A stretch of 64,000 nt of DNA from Micropterus salmoides (lineage: Eukaryota > Chordata > Actinopteri > Centrarchiformes > Centrarchidae). The stretch covers positions 38,761,585 through 38,825,584 of the forward strand of contig NW_024041150.1 of NCBI RefSeq assembly GCF_014851395.1. The letters run 5' to 3'. A program made the translations under genes and the position numbers. The notes under the pieces were generated by a model. That model did no database searches. It was not told the DNA's origin and saw only the letters and a program-made list of their open reading frames with translations. Within the stretch, counting starts at the first letter, position 1, and every line of letters begins with the position of its first letter. Below are positions 1-11,237 of the stretch, one piece after another.

Positions 1-1138
1 ACTCGGTTGTTGGGGAGGCTTGTTGTCCACCGCTTTGGGTCCATGGTAAAGTGGTGTCATTCCCACATGGTCTATACACTTCCACATTCACTTCCAACCT
101 GTGGATCTTGGTTTCCAGCACTGCAATTTTCTATAGAAGCTCCTGCAGCTTCTGCACAAACAGACAGCACAGAGAAAGGACAACACCTGCAAGAGAAGGG
201 GGATGGAAGGTCGGGACAACAGGGAATAGGAGAGGGAGGCTTGGGGAAGAGAAAAACAACAAACAAACACAAACAAAAATAAACAAACAAAAATCTAAAA
301 TAATAATAATAGTAAAAGACGACCAGCCGAACAGCAGCAATAAACAGCTGACGTAGTAAGACAACTAAGAGAAAAATGAAAACAAGAAACAGTCCAGCAC
401 ACTAAATAAGCCTGTTAAAGAATGTAGGTGTTAGTGAGAGTGGGATGCCACGACTGTGCCACATTTACCCCAGCAACAGGCAGACAAGAATCCCAGTAGC
501 CAATAGGGGTGGGAGAAAGAAAAAGAATAAATCAATCAAAAAAAACAAAGACTCCCAGATGCACCGCGATGCAAACGCGGAAGACCCTGACCCAACCAAC
601 AGACACCCCAAAAAATAATAAATAAAAACGACCACCCAAATGCCAGTTGACAACGCCATGCAGACGGAACGCAAAAGGTGTAACCCGCGGAAGAGCAGTG
701 CCCGGACCGACCGCAGCGCGCACTCAACATCCCCACCACCGCACATCGAACAACCAAAATGCCCAAATGCCACGCGGTCATTAACATCAATGCATAAGTG
801 ACAAGCCCAGAGCATGGTGACACCCAATGCCCGGCAGCCCCCCATGAATTCCACGTGTGAGGTCTGGCAAATGAGAGAGCGAGCGGCAGAACACGACAGC
901 GAAAGCCAGCGGAGAGAAACAAGCAGCAAGTCCCAGCCTGACAGTAAACGTGCCACATAGGTCACCGTGCACCTGCCAATAAAAGTCAGCCGTCCCCCCA
1001 ACCGCCCGAAAAAATAAGGCCGCCCGCGTCAGCCCACATCCCCCATGCACAGCACGCCCCCAGGCCGCCGTGCAACACCAGCCAAACCAGCAACAAGGCA
1101 AAATCAGAGTAGGTATTAAAGGGTTAGAGTCCCCTTAT
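1..1138. other. Unassigned left flank, no gene recognised
   Basis: I see no convincing gene here. The first 300 bases are purine-rich with A-rich runs; positions 550-1090 are more GC-rich than most of the window. A 178-codon open frame on the minus strand (465-1001) overlaps two other long minus-strand frames and its translation shows no domain I recognise, so I read it as chance. The stretch may be old repeat or intron sequence. Confidence 0.4.
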
Positions 1139-1139
1139 G

Positions 1140-1391
1140 GTGCTTTCAGACCATACGCAAATTTAATCCTCAGGAAGCTTTCCTCGTGTGAGTACATTCA
1201 CTACAAGTGTTCACACACAACGCGAGAAGGCGATTAGAACCCGCAAAAATTCACTCGAGTTGGAAATTTCCAACTCACGCGAAGGCCTTCGCGCCGCCCG
1301 ACAGGAAATCACGGCTCTACGTGTCTTTGCATTGACTTTGTATGTAAACTCACCGCCCTGAACGCTTGCTTCACTTTTGGTCTAAAAGCAC
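1140..1391. repeat. MITE-like element with inverted ends
   Basis: The left end reads GTGCTTTCAGACCA and the right end is close to its reverse complement (TTGGTCTAAAAGCAC), giving imperfect inverted repeats of about 14 bases around 250 bp. The interior has a perfect 16-base palindrome at 1259-1274 (GTTGGAAATTTCCAAC). Length and ends suit a nonautonomous DNA transposon. PIF/Harbinger is possible, but I could not identify a clean TTA/TAA target duplication. Confidence 0.45.
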
Positions 1392-1658
1392 AGCAAGAGG
1401 GAGATGCTCACAGAGAATGCTGTGCACCGAGAGCTGCAGGAAGAGGAAACATTAAACCAGATTCAAAAAAGTGTGGGAAATAATCTGAGAAGGATACAGA
1501 ACTGGGAGAAAGGGTGAGGTTGGCCAAGGCTCTTACAGTGAGAAAAATCTATAGACAATGTGTGTGTTCATTCTGCTGGCCCATAATAACCATGACAAAG
1601 TGTTAGCCGGCAGCTAACGTTACTTCTACAGGCGACACACAGTAATGTACACAACAAC

Positions 1659-2134
1659 TGTCACAAACCCCGGTTGTGACCCTGGCCTGCCTGTTGCCCT
1701 GAGGCTGCTGGTGGGCATGGTAATCTGAGCTCCAGGCTTTCCCACCTGAAGCACATCCGCAATCAGCACACCAGGGCCTCTGCCTGCAATCGACATGCCT
1801 TTAAGAGATCTGCCAACCTTCCAGTCCCCGCCGGATCATTTTACTTAACCGTATGGACACGCCAGCCAGTTTGTCTGTCTTAGTTTCAGTATTTTGTCTG
1901 AACCTTCAAACCAGTGTTAACTGCTCTCTCTTTGTCTCGACCTCAGGAAACCTGCACAGCACCACGCGGATTCCCTCCTGTGCCCCGGAATCATCTAAGC
2001 TCTGGGACCAGAACCGCAGACCCTCAGAACGACCACCTCACCACAACCTCTCCCAGGACACCCCTTGTGCTCAATAAACCACTTCTGTGCATTTCTCTAG
2101 TCTGCGTTTGAGTTTCTGGCCCTCGGTCCTGACA
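1659..2134 (+). repeat. 5' LTR of the Gypsy element
   Basis: Begins TGTCACAAACC and ends CCTGACA, the usual TG...CA. An AATAAA polyadenylation signal lies near 2073. It pairs with 5214-5691 along its whole length with about a dozen mismatches and single-base indels. Confidence 0.93.
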
Positions 2135-2150
2135 GAACGATCCGGCCAGA

Positions 2151-2762
2151 ATGGACTCAGCAGACCTAGAGCCGGTCCGCCATGCAGTCTCCACTCAGGG
2201 AGCGATCCTGGACCAACACAGCACTGCCCTTCAGGAAATCATGGGAGGACTACAAGATCTGTCACTCCGCATGGGAAACCTCCAGGACTCCCTGCAAGGT
2301 CCTCCACCCGCACCTGCCGCATCAGCAGCCGCACGCTCCGCCAGGGAACCGTGGGTATCCCCACAAGAGCGGTATGATGGCAACTTAGGCCAATGCCAAA
2401 CTTTACTCATGCAATGTGGTCTTATCTTCGCTCTCCAACCCCTCACCTATGCCTCAGAAAGGTTGAAGATTGCCTACCTCATCGGACTGCTGCGCGGAGC
2501 AATGTTGGAATGGGCCTCGGTTCACTGGAGGAGGCAGGACCGGATAACCACCTCCTATGCCGCCTTTACCACGGAGATGACTAAGGTATTTGACCACCCG
2601 TTTCGAGGTAACGACCCCTCCATGAGACTGCCAGGGACTCCGGAGCGTGGCTGAGTACGCCGTTGAGTTCAGGACTCTGGCCGTTGAGAGCGGTTGGAAT
2701 GAGGTATCTCTACTGTCTGTATTCACCAATGGGCTAAATGAACATTTGAAAGATGAACTACT
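2151..2762 (+). pseudogene. Gypsy gag, truncated
   Basis: The ATG at 2151, 16 bases after the 5' LTR, opens a frame of 167 codons that reads as fish Gypsy Gag: a glutamine-rich N-terminal part, an alanine/proline linker, then the capsid region. After about 2640 the homology continues in another frame (EYAVEFRTLA..., FTNGLNEHLKDEL), so one frameshift is present. At about 2762 the sequence passes directly into reverse transcriptase (KLDLRNAYHLV). The nucleocapsid CCHC knuckle and protease normally between them are missing. Confidence 0.85.
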
Positions 2763-3765
2763 GTCTAAGCTAGATCTCCGCAATGCCTATCATTTGGTCG
2801 CATCCGGGAGGGGGACGAGTGGAAGACGGCCTTCAATACCCCCCTGGGACACTTTGAATACTTAGTCAGGCCAAAAGGCATCACCAACACACCTGCAGTA
2901 TTTCAGTGTTTGATTAATGACGTGCTCAGAGATATGCTGGGCAGATTTGTTTTTGTCTACCATGACAATATCTTAATCTTCTCCCAGAACCAAGCAGAAC
3001 ACATCCAGCATGTCCGACAAGTCCTCTATCGTCTCCTGGAGAACCACCTTTTCGTTAAAGCAGAGAAGTGCGAGTTCCACGCCTCCACTGTAACATTCCT
3101 CGGTCACATCGTCGCTGGGGACAGGTGAGGATGGATCCTGCGAAAGTGAGGCAGTTTTAGACTGGCCCCGACCAGACTCTAGGAAACAGCTACAGAGATT
3201 CTTGGGGTTTGCCAACTTTTACAGACGTTTCATAAGAAATTACGGCCGCACTGCTGCACCATTAACTGCACTTACTTCTCCAGCTAGGCCATTCCACTGG
3301 ACCTCTGAGGCTGAAGGAGCTTTTTTAGAACTCAAGAGAAGGTTTACGTCAGCCCCCATCCTCACCAGTCCTGACCCGTCCCGGCAGTTTGTGGTGGAGG
3401 TGGATGCTTCGGACGTAGGGGTGGGAGCCGTCCTGTCCCAAAGGTCACTCGAGGACAAGAAGCCTCACCCTTGTGCATTCCTCAGATCGGTTGTCTCCCT
3501 CTGAAAAGAATTATGATGTCGGGAACCGGGAATTATTGGCCGTTAAGATGGCCCTCGAGGAGTGGCGACATTGGCTCGAGGGCACCGAGCAACCGTTTGT
3601 GGTCTGGACCGACCATAAGAACCTGGAATACATCCGCTCGGCGAAGCGCGTGAACACCCGTCAGGCCAGGTGGGTGTTTTACTTTGGTCGGTTCAATTTT
3701 GCCCTTACCTACAGGCCCGGGTCCAGGAATGCTAAACCTGACGCTCTATCCCGGATGTTCGTCAG
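2763..3765 (+). pseudogene. Gypsy pol: partial RT and RNase H
   Basis: RT homology starts inside the palm (KLDLRNAYHLV) and runs through the VFQ and FVKAEKCEFH segments to FLGH. The catalytic box that should be Y-x-D-D reads YHDN, so an active-site aspartate is lost. A frame break near 3128-3200 precedes GFANFYRRFIRNY. RNase H follows (VEVDASDVGVGAVLSQ, then NRELLAV and WTDHKNLEY), split by another frameshift near 3490. The tract ends at the PDALSR segment typical of the RNase H-integrase junction. Confidence 0.88.
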
Positions 3766-5160
3766 AGAGGTGACTACGGCAGACCCAGACACCATAATAC
3801 CCAAGACTTGTATCATTGGGGCGGCCCTGTGGGAGATTGAGAAGGAGGTGAGAACGGCCCTTCAGCATCAGCCAGACCCAGGTAACGGCCCCCCAGGCCA
3901 CTTGTTTGTGCCTCTCTCTGTTCGTTCATCTGTGCTACAGTGGGGTCACTCCTCCAAACTCTCATGCCATCATGGGGTTACCCGCTCTCTGGCCTTCCTG
4001 CGCAGACGGTTTTGGTGGCCAGAGATGAGGGCCGATGTCCATGCCTTTGTTTCTGCCTGTCCCGTCTGTGCACAGAACAAAGGCTCCAACCGGCCTCCTC
4101 CAGGATACCTGCAGCCTCTACCCATACCTCGTTGTCCGTGGTCCCACCTATCTCTGGATTTCGTGTCTGGGCTGCCCCCCTCGAAAGGTATGACTGTGGT
4201 ACTCACTGTAGTGGATCACTTTAGCAAATTTGCACGTTATCTGCCTCTGCCCACAGCTAAGGAAACCGCTGAACTCCTGGTCTCGGTGGTGTCCATGGTC
4301 TACCTTTGGACATCGTCTCAGACCGGGGTCCACAATTCACATCAGCGGTCTGGAGGGCGTTCTGCCGTGCAATCGGGGCCACCGTCAGCCTGACCTCGGG
4401 GTTCCATCCCCAGGCTAACGGCCAGGCAGAGCGAGCCAACCAGAAGCTGGAGACGACTCTGCGTTGCTTGGCGTCCTCCAACCCCACTTCCTGTGCTTCC
4501 CAGTTGCCATGGGTGGAATACGCCCACAACACTCTCCCTATGTCCGCCACAGGTCTGTCACCCTTTCAATGTGTTTATGGTTTTCAACCTCCACTGTTTC
4601 CCTCTCAGGAGAGAGTTGGCTGTCCCCTCTGTCCAAGCTTACATCCGCAGATGCCACCGCATCTTGCACAGAGCTCGAGCCACCCTCCTGAGGACATCGG
4701 CTCGGTATGAGTATCACGCCAACCGTCGTCGTACCCCTGCACCCTCCTACGCCGTAGGGGACAAGGTCTGGCTCTCCACCCGGGACCTTCCCTTGAGGAC
4801 TGACTCCAAGAAGCTGTCTCAGAAATACATTGGGCCCTTGGTGGTGGAGAGAATTATCACCCCAGTGACCGTTCGGCTTCGTCTGCCCCCCACACTTAAG
4901 GTTCACCCTACGTTCCACGTGTCCTTGCTCAAGCCTGTCTTCATCAGCCCCCTGCTCCCTCCTCTCCCGGCCCCTCCACCCACCCGACTCATTGATGGTC
5001 ACCCTGCGTGCACGGTACGTCGGGTTCTGGACTCCCGCCGTCGAGGGCGCGGCATACAGTATCTCATCGACTGGGAGGGCTATGGCCCTGAGGAGAGGAG
5101 CTGGGTTCCCCGACGGAACAGGTTTTGGATGCCGCCCTCTTACAGGCTTTTCATCGCTCT
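3766..5160 (+). pseudogene. Gypsy pol: integrase and chromodomain
   Basis: An HHCC zinc-binding region is visible around 3950-4080 (GHSSKLSCHHG and ACPVC). The integrase core follows, with LDFVSGLP and DHFSKFARYLPL near 4150-4250 and a second part (SDRGPQF and GFHPQANGQAER) in a different frame, after a small deletion near 4300. A further frame change near 4560 leads to the C-terminal region (LRLPPTLKVHPTFHVS) and a chromodomain near 5010-5150 with YLIDWEGYGPEERSW. Chromodomains direct this retrotransposon clade to modified histones. The coding sequence is broken in at least three places. Confidence 0.87.
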
Positions 5161-5213
5161 CACCCCAAGAGGCCTGGAGGGTCACCGGGAGGCTCTCGTC
5201 GGGGAGGGGGTAC

Positions 5214-5691
5214 TGTCACAAACCCCCGGTCGTGACCCTGGCCTGTCTGTTGCCCTGAGGCTGCTGGTGGGCGTGGTAATCTGAGCTCCAGGCTTTCCCA
5301 CCTGAAGCACATCCGCAATCAGCACACCAGGGCCTCTGCCTGCAATCGACATGCCTTTAAGAGATCTGCCAACCTTCCAGTCCCCGCCGGATGGTTGTAC
5401 TTAACCGTATGGACACGCCAGCCAGTTTGTCTGTCTTAGTTTCAGGATTTTGTCTGAACCTTCAAACCAGTGTTAACTGCTCTCTCTTTGTCTCGACCTC
5501 AGGAAACCTGCACATGCACCACGCAGATTCCCTCCTGTGCCCCGGAATCATCTAAGCTCTGGGACCAGAACCGCAGACCCTCAGAACGACCACCTCACCC
5601 CAACCTCTCCCAGGACACCCCTTGTGCTCAATAAACCACTTCTGTGCATTTCTCTAGTCTGCGTTTGAGTTTCTGGCCCCCGGTCCTGACA
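5214..5691 (+). repeat. 3' LTR of the Gypsy element
   Basis: Starts TGTCACAAACC directly after a G-rich polypurine tract (about 5200-5210, plus-strand primer site) and ends CCTGACA before the ACAAC target duplication. It matches the 5' LTR end to end. Confidence 0.93.
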
Positions 5692-5696
5692 ACAAC

Positions 5697-6289
5697 TGTG
5701 CATGCTCGCTTTTGTCTGTCTTGTAAAATACACCCAACAACCGATTGGATCTGAACAACCTACAACGAGCACACTGCAGCAAACCCCTCTTACCGGCGGA
5801 ATCGCAGGTGTCCTGTGGTCAGAGCTGCTGAATCACTAATGGTGTGTGAACGGGAGGGCTCGTCACGGATGAGGTCATCAGGTGAAAGGATGGGTCATTT
5901 TATTTAATGCAAAATTATTATTCGTTCATTTTACTAATAGTTTGATTGGGCAGACCTTCACAAAGGGGCCATCCATCTTAATCCGCTTATCCGGGATCGG
6001 GTCGCTGGAACAAAGGGGCCTGATAAAAGGGCACTTTGGGCATCAAAGGGCAAGTGTCCAAGCACCCATGGCACCCCCCTCTGCATGTGTATGATTAGTC
6101 GGGTAACCTGGCCCAGTGACCTGTGGCAGGTGCTGTCCTAGTTTTCCTCATTGAACGTCCAAAACCCCTTTTCCTGTGGCCTGTGGATTATCCTGAGTGA
6201 CAGGGACACTGGGAAGGAATAGTGTGATTAAATATTCAACATTTTAATTGTTCTAAATCAGTTTAACAGGAGCTCCAGTTTTAATTTCC
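5697..6289. other. Flank of the Gypsy insertion with a short dispersed repeat
   Basis: No gene seen. Around 5968-6005 the motif CATCTTAATCCGCTTATCC followed by GGGATCGGGTCG resembles the 3' region of a common fish SINE/LINE tail. The rest is unassigned. Confidence 0.4.
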
Positions 6290-7185
6290 GAGAACACAGT
6301 GACAGGGACATTGTGGGAAGGAATACTTCACTGCATATATATAATCTCCCCAGGCTGTAAAATAGATTTATGACAGGCTTGTTCCAGTGCTTGAGCCTTT
6401 TATTCTCGTACAAAGTATCATTTTACAGATTATACTGTATGAAAGAACGTTCTAAAAGAAAGTTCATAACACATTCAGTCTGCTCTTCTTAAAGGAATCA
6501 TCAGATCGTCAGACGGTCTTCGAAAGTCAGTCATCCCAGCACTTTTGATCTGCAGGTACCAAAAAAGGGAGAAAATGAATGTTGCACAAACTGGAAACTA
6601 AAGCAGTTTGATTCCATCGACTTAACTTGAAGGATTCAGTTTGGTGAAGCAACACTATGGTCACTGATATTACATGCAAGTCACTGTCAAACCAATATAA
6701 TATCAGTGTGGCAAATTCTGTTATTCTAACCACCTACAGATTTCATATAAACAAAGATGATCTGATTCACACCCAGCGATGGATTGGCGACCTGTCCAGT
6801 GTGTAACCCGCTTTTCACCCGACCCTGTACGCAGGATAAGCGGTTGACGATGGATGGATCTGATTCACAAAGACATTTCTTACTAGGGACACAGTATGTT
6901 ATATATCTGAGCTGTAAGTTGGAATTTTAATTGTAAAATTAGCTTTCATCACTTGGAATAATTCACATCACTTCTACACAAACCACTATGTTGTTTTACC
7001 TCCATGATTGATTTGCAAACAGTTCTGCCTGCCGCCCAGATTATTAGGCTCTCCAGCACACCAGTTCAAGTAGTTAAAAGGTGTACCATCAATCCAGAAC
7101 CACTGGTTCTCCTGGAAGACAGAAGAGAATTGGATATTAAGTGAACTTAAAAGCATTTATTATCAGTTTTATTTAAGGCTCCTCC
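6290..7185 (-). pseudogene. Inverted C-type lectin fragment (exons 6-7 and 3'UTR)
   Basis: On the minus strand this matches the 3' half of gene C: intron 5 tail, exon 6 (7111 down to 7000, 112 bp, normal splice sites), intron 6, exon 7 (starting near 6551) and 3'UTR. Exon 6 is intact and keeps the WC and GEPNN loop motif, with one change against C (CAGEPNN for CGGEPNN). Exon 7 has small deletions; its frame stops right after CWDD at 6527-6529, losing the last two cysteines, and a second deletion removes part of the former C-terminal codons. Exons 1-5 are absent because homology ends near 7185 in a dispersed repeat. It is the only lectin piece in reverse orientation. Confidence 0.9.
6772..6856 (-). 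repeat. Short SINE/LINE-tail insertion with 13-bp target duplication
   Basis: An 85-bp insert inside intron 6 of the minus-strand lectin fragment, bounded by GATCTGATTCACA at 6759-6771 and 6857-6869. Gene C has the unoccupied site at the matching position (around 40925). The insert is the family seen at 18879-19010 and 36915-37045, in opposite orientation. Confidence 0.85.
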
Positions 7186-7345
7186 TAAATGTGGAGATGG
7201 TGTCTGCCTCCCGAATCCAAACTGGGTCCTGACTGGGACCTGACTGAGGAACTTGATGGCTGAAGGATCTAGCTCCCATTTTACTTTTGGAACCACAAGT
7301 AACCCTGTGTTGGAACCAGTATGTATATAAGTTATCTTATATTTA
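7186..7345 (+). repeat. Dispersed teleost repeat
   Basis: Matches 32790-32960 (AAATGTGG, then CCCAAACTGG and TTTTACTTTT stretches in the same order). It is a widespread fish interspersed repeat whose class I cannot assign. Its left edge is the breakpoint of the inverted lectin fragment. Confidence 0.6.
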
Positions 7346-7373
7346 TTCTCGCTCATGCAATCTGAAACTAGAG

Positions 7374-7393
7374 ATATATATATATATATATAT
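7374..7393. repeat. (TA)n microsatellite
   Basis: About ten uninterrupted TA units. Confidence 0.95.
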
Positions 7394-8170
7394 CAAGACG
7401 TGTACTAATGCAATTGTGTAAGTCTGTCTGTAGAAATGTACTGACAGGAAGTCTACAGCGGATGGTGTGACTGAAGGAAATGACACACGGAACAGCAAAC
7501 TGAAATAACTGGAACCGAGTCCTGGCCCTGAGGAGCGACTGAGCTTAACGTACATAGTTCCTGGAACAGTACTGTACAATAATGTATGTCACGTTGAATG
7601 TTGCTGCTCTAAGGGGAAAGGGGGTGCAGCTCTTTATTGATGCTAAATAATTGAATATAGGTTATTATTTATTGTATTAACTTAATGTTGTTTCTAGAGC
7701 AGCAACATGATTTACAACAGCAAAGCCACTAATATCTCACTGGAAACAAATCTAAAATGTCAGTAAAATAAATCATATTCCTGACATCAACATACTGAGT
7801 GATGAACAGCTCAGTCCCTCCTGTCCTCCTCCTCCCTCTGCTGCTGCTAGTAGTGTGTAGAGGGGAGGCGCTCTGCACACAGAGGAGGGGAGAGGCTGCA
7901 GGTCGGACAGCGCATGTGAAACTCAACAAAGATTAGAAGGAAACGACATAGCTCACTCTTTAGCTACTTTCATACACTATAGGCCTACATGTAGTTTACT
8001 TCTGTTCCGGATGTGGCCCGCGGGCCGCCAGTTTAATAGGCCTGTTGTAGAGTTGAAGTGCAGAGGGGGGCCAGGGATTCCAAGGTATGTGTTACAGGGG
8101 TACTGTCCCCTGTTGGCTCCCCCACAAAACCACCACAGTGTATATGTCATTGCCTCTAGTATATTTTCCT
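7394..8170. other. Intergenic, no gene; possible hAT end
   Basis: AT-rich sequence with a purine/pyrimidine-biased block at 7815-7900. At 8012-8046 the string GATGTGGCCCGCGGGCCGCC followed by AGTTTAATAGGCCTG resembles the end of a hAT-type nonautonomous element, but I did not find a partner end. Confidence 0.35.
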
Positions 8171-8767
8171 TTCATAACTATTCATCACAATTAACCACTA
8201 TAACATCTAACATTGGTGTGGTCCTTGTTAGTTAAATGGAGTTATGTAGACTGAGGTTCAGGACCACGCCTCTCTCACTTATTCGACCACCTGCGCCTTA
8301 TTCTATTCCTCCAATCAACCACCCAGTGCGTCACTCATTTCATCCACCTGTGCCTCTCGAATCCAATCACATGCACTCACGTATATAAGCTGTCAGTTCT
8401 CACATCCCTCCCACCCAAACCCTGTTTTTACAGCTCTGCTGCCTCACAGCATTGTTTCTGGGTTTAGACATTGCTCAGCAGGCCTTTCTGCGCAGAGTTT
8501 GCATGTTCTCCCCGTGGTTGCGTGGGGTTCCCTCGGGCACTCTGGTTTCCTCCCACCATGAAAGACATGCACGCTAAAATCCATAATTCTGCAAAGTAAT
8601 CACTTTGTCTTTTTCTGCAACAGGAACCACAGGGGGGTTCATAAGACCAAGCCGCTTATCGAGACGAGCCCCCACCATGACTCTCAACATCTCCATTCAT
8701 AACTATTCGTAAATATTCATCACAATAAACCACTATAAAATCTAACATTGGCATGGTCCTTGTTAGT
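8171..8767 (+). repeat. Direct repeat pair flanking a 460-bp insert
   Basis: The segment at 8171-8233 (TTCATAACTATTC...CCTTGTTAGT) recurs at 8695-8767 with few changes and a 10-base internal duplication (ATTCGTAAAT). The DNA between them (8234-8694) is not part of the lectin spacer found in other units. It includes a known fish repeat stretch at about 8430-8575 (GTTTGCATGTTCTCCCCGTG). Confidence 0.7.
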
Positions 8768-10040
8768 GAAGTAGCAGCAAGTGAAGAAGAAGGTTTTTCA
8801 TATTGCAGATTCATCCTTGAAGGCTTTCTTGTGCTTGTATTTTAGACTGAACAATAGAAAAAGTTTGGAGAGCCTCTAAACCCAGTCACTCAGTTCCACT
8901 GTGTGTTTTACATTACTGCCTCTGTTTTATTAATGTGATATTAATTTTAAAACACTACAAATTCCAGGTTCAACCTAACTGTACACTGTTGTTCTGTTAG
9001 TTTTTCACTGACAAATTGCCTTTTTTTAAGATACTGTCCTCTACTGCAGGGCATGTTGTGTTTAGTTTCCTCATTTCATCAGGACTTCACATTTTATATA
9101 CAAATGGCAGGTCTCTCAAATGGCTCTCTTTGTTTCTGGAGCATTTAATCTTCCAACGCTGTTTCCTAGAAATTATGTTTATATAGTAGTAATTTTCCCG
9201 ATTATGTTGAGGTAGGGAATGATATTGGCTGCTAATTGATCACTAAGTCGCCCTTAGTTACAGTTGCTACACTGGCTTTCTGTTCTTGCACAGCTCATAT
9301 GCAGTTAACAGTGATAAATTATTCTTCTGATGCAAATTATTATATAAATGAAATTTGTAGGAAACAGTGGCACCTCCTTAGCTCACGATGTCCATCCAGG
9401 GAGCCACTGGACCATGTGGATGACCGGGGAGTGCACACTGACAATAAACTGGACTGGGCCAAGAACACTTAAGCCCTCTACAGGAAGGGCCGGAGCTGTC
9501 TCTATTTTCTGAGGAGCTCTTCAACTGCTGGTTGCACATGTAGATGCAGCAGCTGGTAGCTCATTCAAACTTCACTAAACGTTTGTTTTTAATCTGTTCT
9601 CTCCGGCTTTATTGTCAAAACAATACCTATGACACGGCAGGTCACTGATCACTCAGAGGAGAGGAAAGAGAGCCGGGATAGATGTGTTGGCCCAGCTTTG
9701 ATTTAAGGCTGCTCCTAAAGGTTTGGTCTGGACAAATGGGACTCATGTTGGCCAAACAACTCAGAGACTGGGGTGCCCTCATCTTTATTTTCTATTTCAT
9801 TATATTATCTATATTTACTTAATGTTATGTTTAGTAAAGTGAGCAACTGTAACGCAACAGTTTCCCTCAGGGATCAAAGTATTTATGATTTCTAGCTATT
9901 AGTATAAATGCTTTTGAATTACATCGATTACATCATTTACATGTTAGCAGACAAAATAAAGGCACATTACTGAGTATACCATGTGTGATGTCTCTGTGTA
10001 TGGTTGTTCAGTTCTGTTTTTTAAGAGATGCCAAGATAAG
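8768..10040 (+). other. Upstream spacer of lectin copy A
   Basis: From GAAGAAGAAGG at about 8780 this matches the spacer upstream of genes B, C and C2 (20510, 38440, 52550), including the GCAGATTCATC stretch and later the CCTTAGTTACAGTTGCTA region. It is interrupted at 9391-9660 by a LINE-like fragment. No gene other than that relic is seen. Confidence 0.65.
9395..9560 (+). pseudogene. LINE reverse-transcriptase C-terminal fragment
   Basis: The translation includes DNKLDWAKNT, a stop, then ALYRKGRSCLYFLR. This is the pattern found just after the RT domain of fish non-LTR retrotransposons. It is too short and interrupted to be active. Confidence 0.55.
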
Positions 10041-10046
10041 TAGCTG

Positions 10047-10054
10047 CATATAAG
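10047..10054 (+). promoter_or_regulatory. TATA box of lectin copy A
   Basis: CATATAAG precedes GGGCTGGTGT exactly as in B, C and C2. An AGATAAG GATA-type motif lies about 15 bases upstream and is shared by the four promoters. Confidence 0.65.
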
Positions 10055-10259
10055 GGCTGGTGTTTCTCTTCATCATTGTCTCTGCACTATACAGCAGAAT
10101 CTACAGAAGCTGAGAAGGAAGAAGGTAATTCTGCAGCTACAAGCTTCGCGCTTCCTTTTCCTGGACTGACAGTCAGCATGGGTCGTCTGTTCACTACATA
10201 TTAGTAACATCTCTCTCTCTCTGTCGCAGGTTTTCATCATCTCTGGCTTCATCTCCACC

Positions 10260-11237
10260 ATGAAGATGTTGACTGTGTCTGCACTTGTTTGTGCCATGAT
10301 GGTTCTGACTAGAGCTGCTGGTCAGCTTTATAAATACAAAGTGTTACAGATGAATGTTTTGTATGACAACAATCCAGATCAATAACTGCTGTGTATAACT
10401 TTCTAGCTCTTCCAGAGGCAGCACCTGAAAATGGCCAGCCAGGTCAGTTGTGTTATATTTTATTACGTTATTTTAACGTTTTTACGTTTACTTATATTAT
10501 GCCGTTATGGAATTTAAATCGCAATTGTGTTTTACTGTGTAAAGTAATTTTATGTTGTATCATGACATGAATATTTTATGTTATGTTACAGTGTCATGTC
10601 ATGAAAATAAGTTGATTTCATATCTACATATAGAGACTTTAACTGGAGACTCCACATTACTCACCAAACTCTACTTGTTCTCAGCAAAGAGTCACCTGGT
10701 CAAGAGTTCGACAGCTTGTTCTGGTCGCTGGTCTGAGTTCAGCGGTCGCTGTTTCCACTACGTTCCAAAAGCCATGACTTGGGCCAAAGCTGAGGTAAAG
10801 AGGGAGACTTTTTAGTCACTGTTTTAGTACAGAAGGCTTCTACAATATGTTTATTTTGTTTGCACATACATAGACATTTGGTTAATTTGCAATTTCTCTC
10901 TCTCTCTCGTATTTATCTCCACTGTAGAAAAACTGTGAGTCCATGGGTGGAAACCTTGCGTCCGTTCACAACCTGCTGGAGTACCATGAGATTCAGAGGC
11001 TGATCATGAGCGCAAGTTATGATTACACAGTAACGTGGATTGGAGGCTCGGATGCACAAGAGGTATATTTATCTTTACACGAGGTCTTCTGGTTATTAGT
11101 GTTATTAATTAATTTAATATTTTGTTGTGTCTTCTAGGAGGGTGTGTGGTTGTGGAGTGATGGTACATAAGATCGGTCTTATGGAAGGTTTAATAACTTT
11201 CAGGGCAAGCAGCACTGTCTACAGATAAATTATGGAG
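10260..11237 (+). pseudogene. C-type lectin copy A, nonsense mutation and no terminal exon
   Basis: Exons by homology: 10260-10320 (signal peptide MKMLTVSALVCAMM...), 10407-10442, 10685-10794, 10928-11062 and 11138-11237, all with GT-AG borders. A noncoding first exon ends near 10125. Exons 1-5 are close to B and C. Exon 6 belongs to the B type (GVWLWSDGT), has an in-frame 6-bp deletion and a TAA at 11168-11170. The terminal exon, with WDD and the last two cysteines, is missing because homology to gene B stops near 11682, where a repeat begins. The stop cuts the CTLD in half, so no functional lectin is expected. Confidence 0.92.

Larger units (their letters stand above)
1659..5691 (+). mobile_element. 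Ty3/Gypsy chromovirus-type LTR retrotransposon, internally deleted
   Basis: A 4.0 kb element bounded by two LTRs and flanked by a perfect 5-bp target duplication (ACAAC at 1654-1658 and 5692-5696). The order is LTR, gag, partial reverse transcriptase, RNase H, integrase, chromodomain, purine-rich tract (about 5200-5210), LTR. This is the Ty3/Gypsy order, and the C-terminal chromodomain marks a chromovirus. The interior has lost the gag zinc-knuckle region, the protease and the N-terminal part of RT, and carries several frameshifts, so it cannot encode a working polyprotein. The LTRs differ by roughly a dozen positions by eye, so insertion was fairly recent. Confidence 0.93.

Noticed and set aside
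465..1001. 178-codon open frame on the minus strand
   Set aside because: No recognisable domain, overlaps two other long minus-strand frames in GC-richer DNA, and no splice or promoter context supports it.
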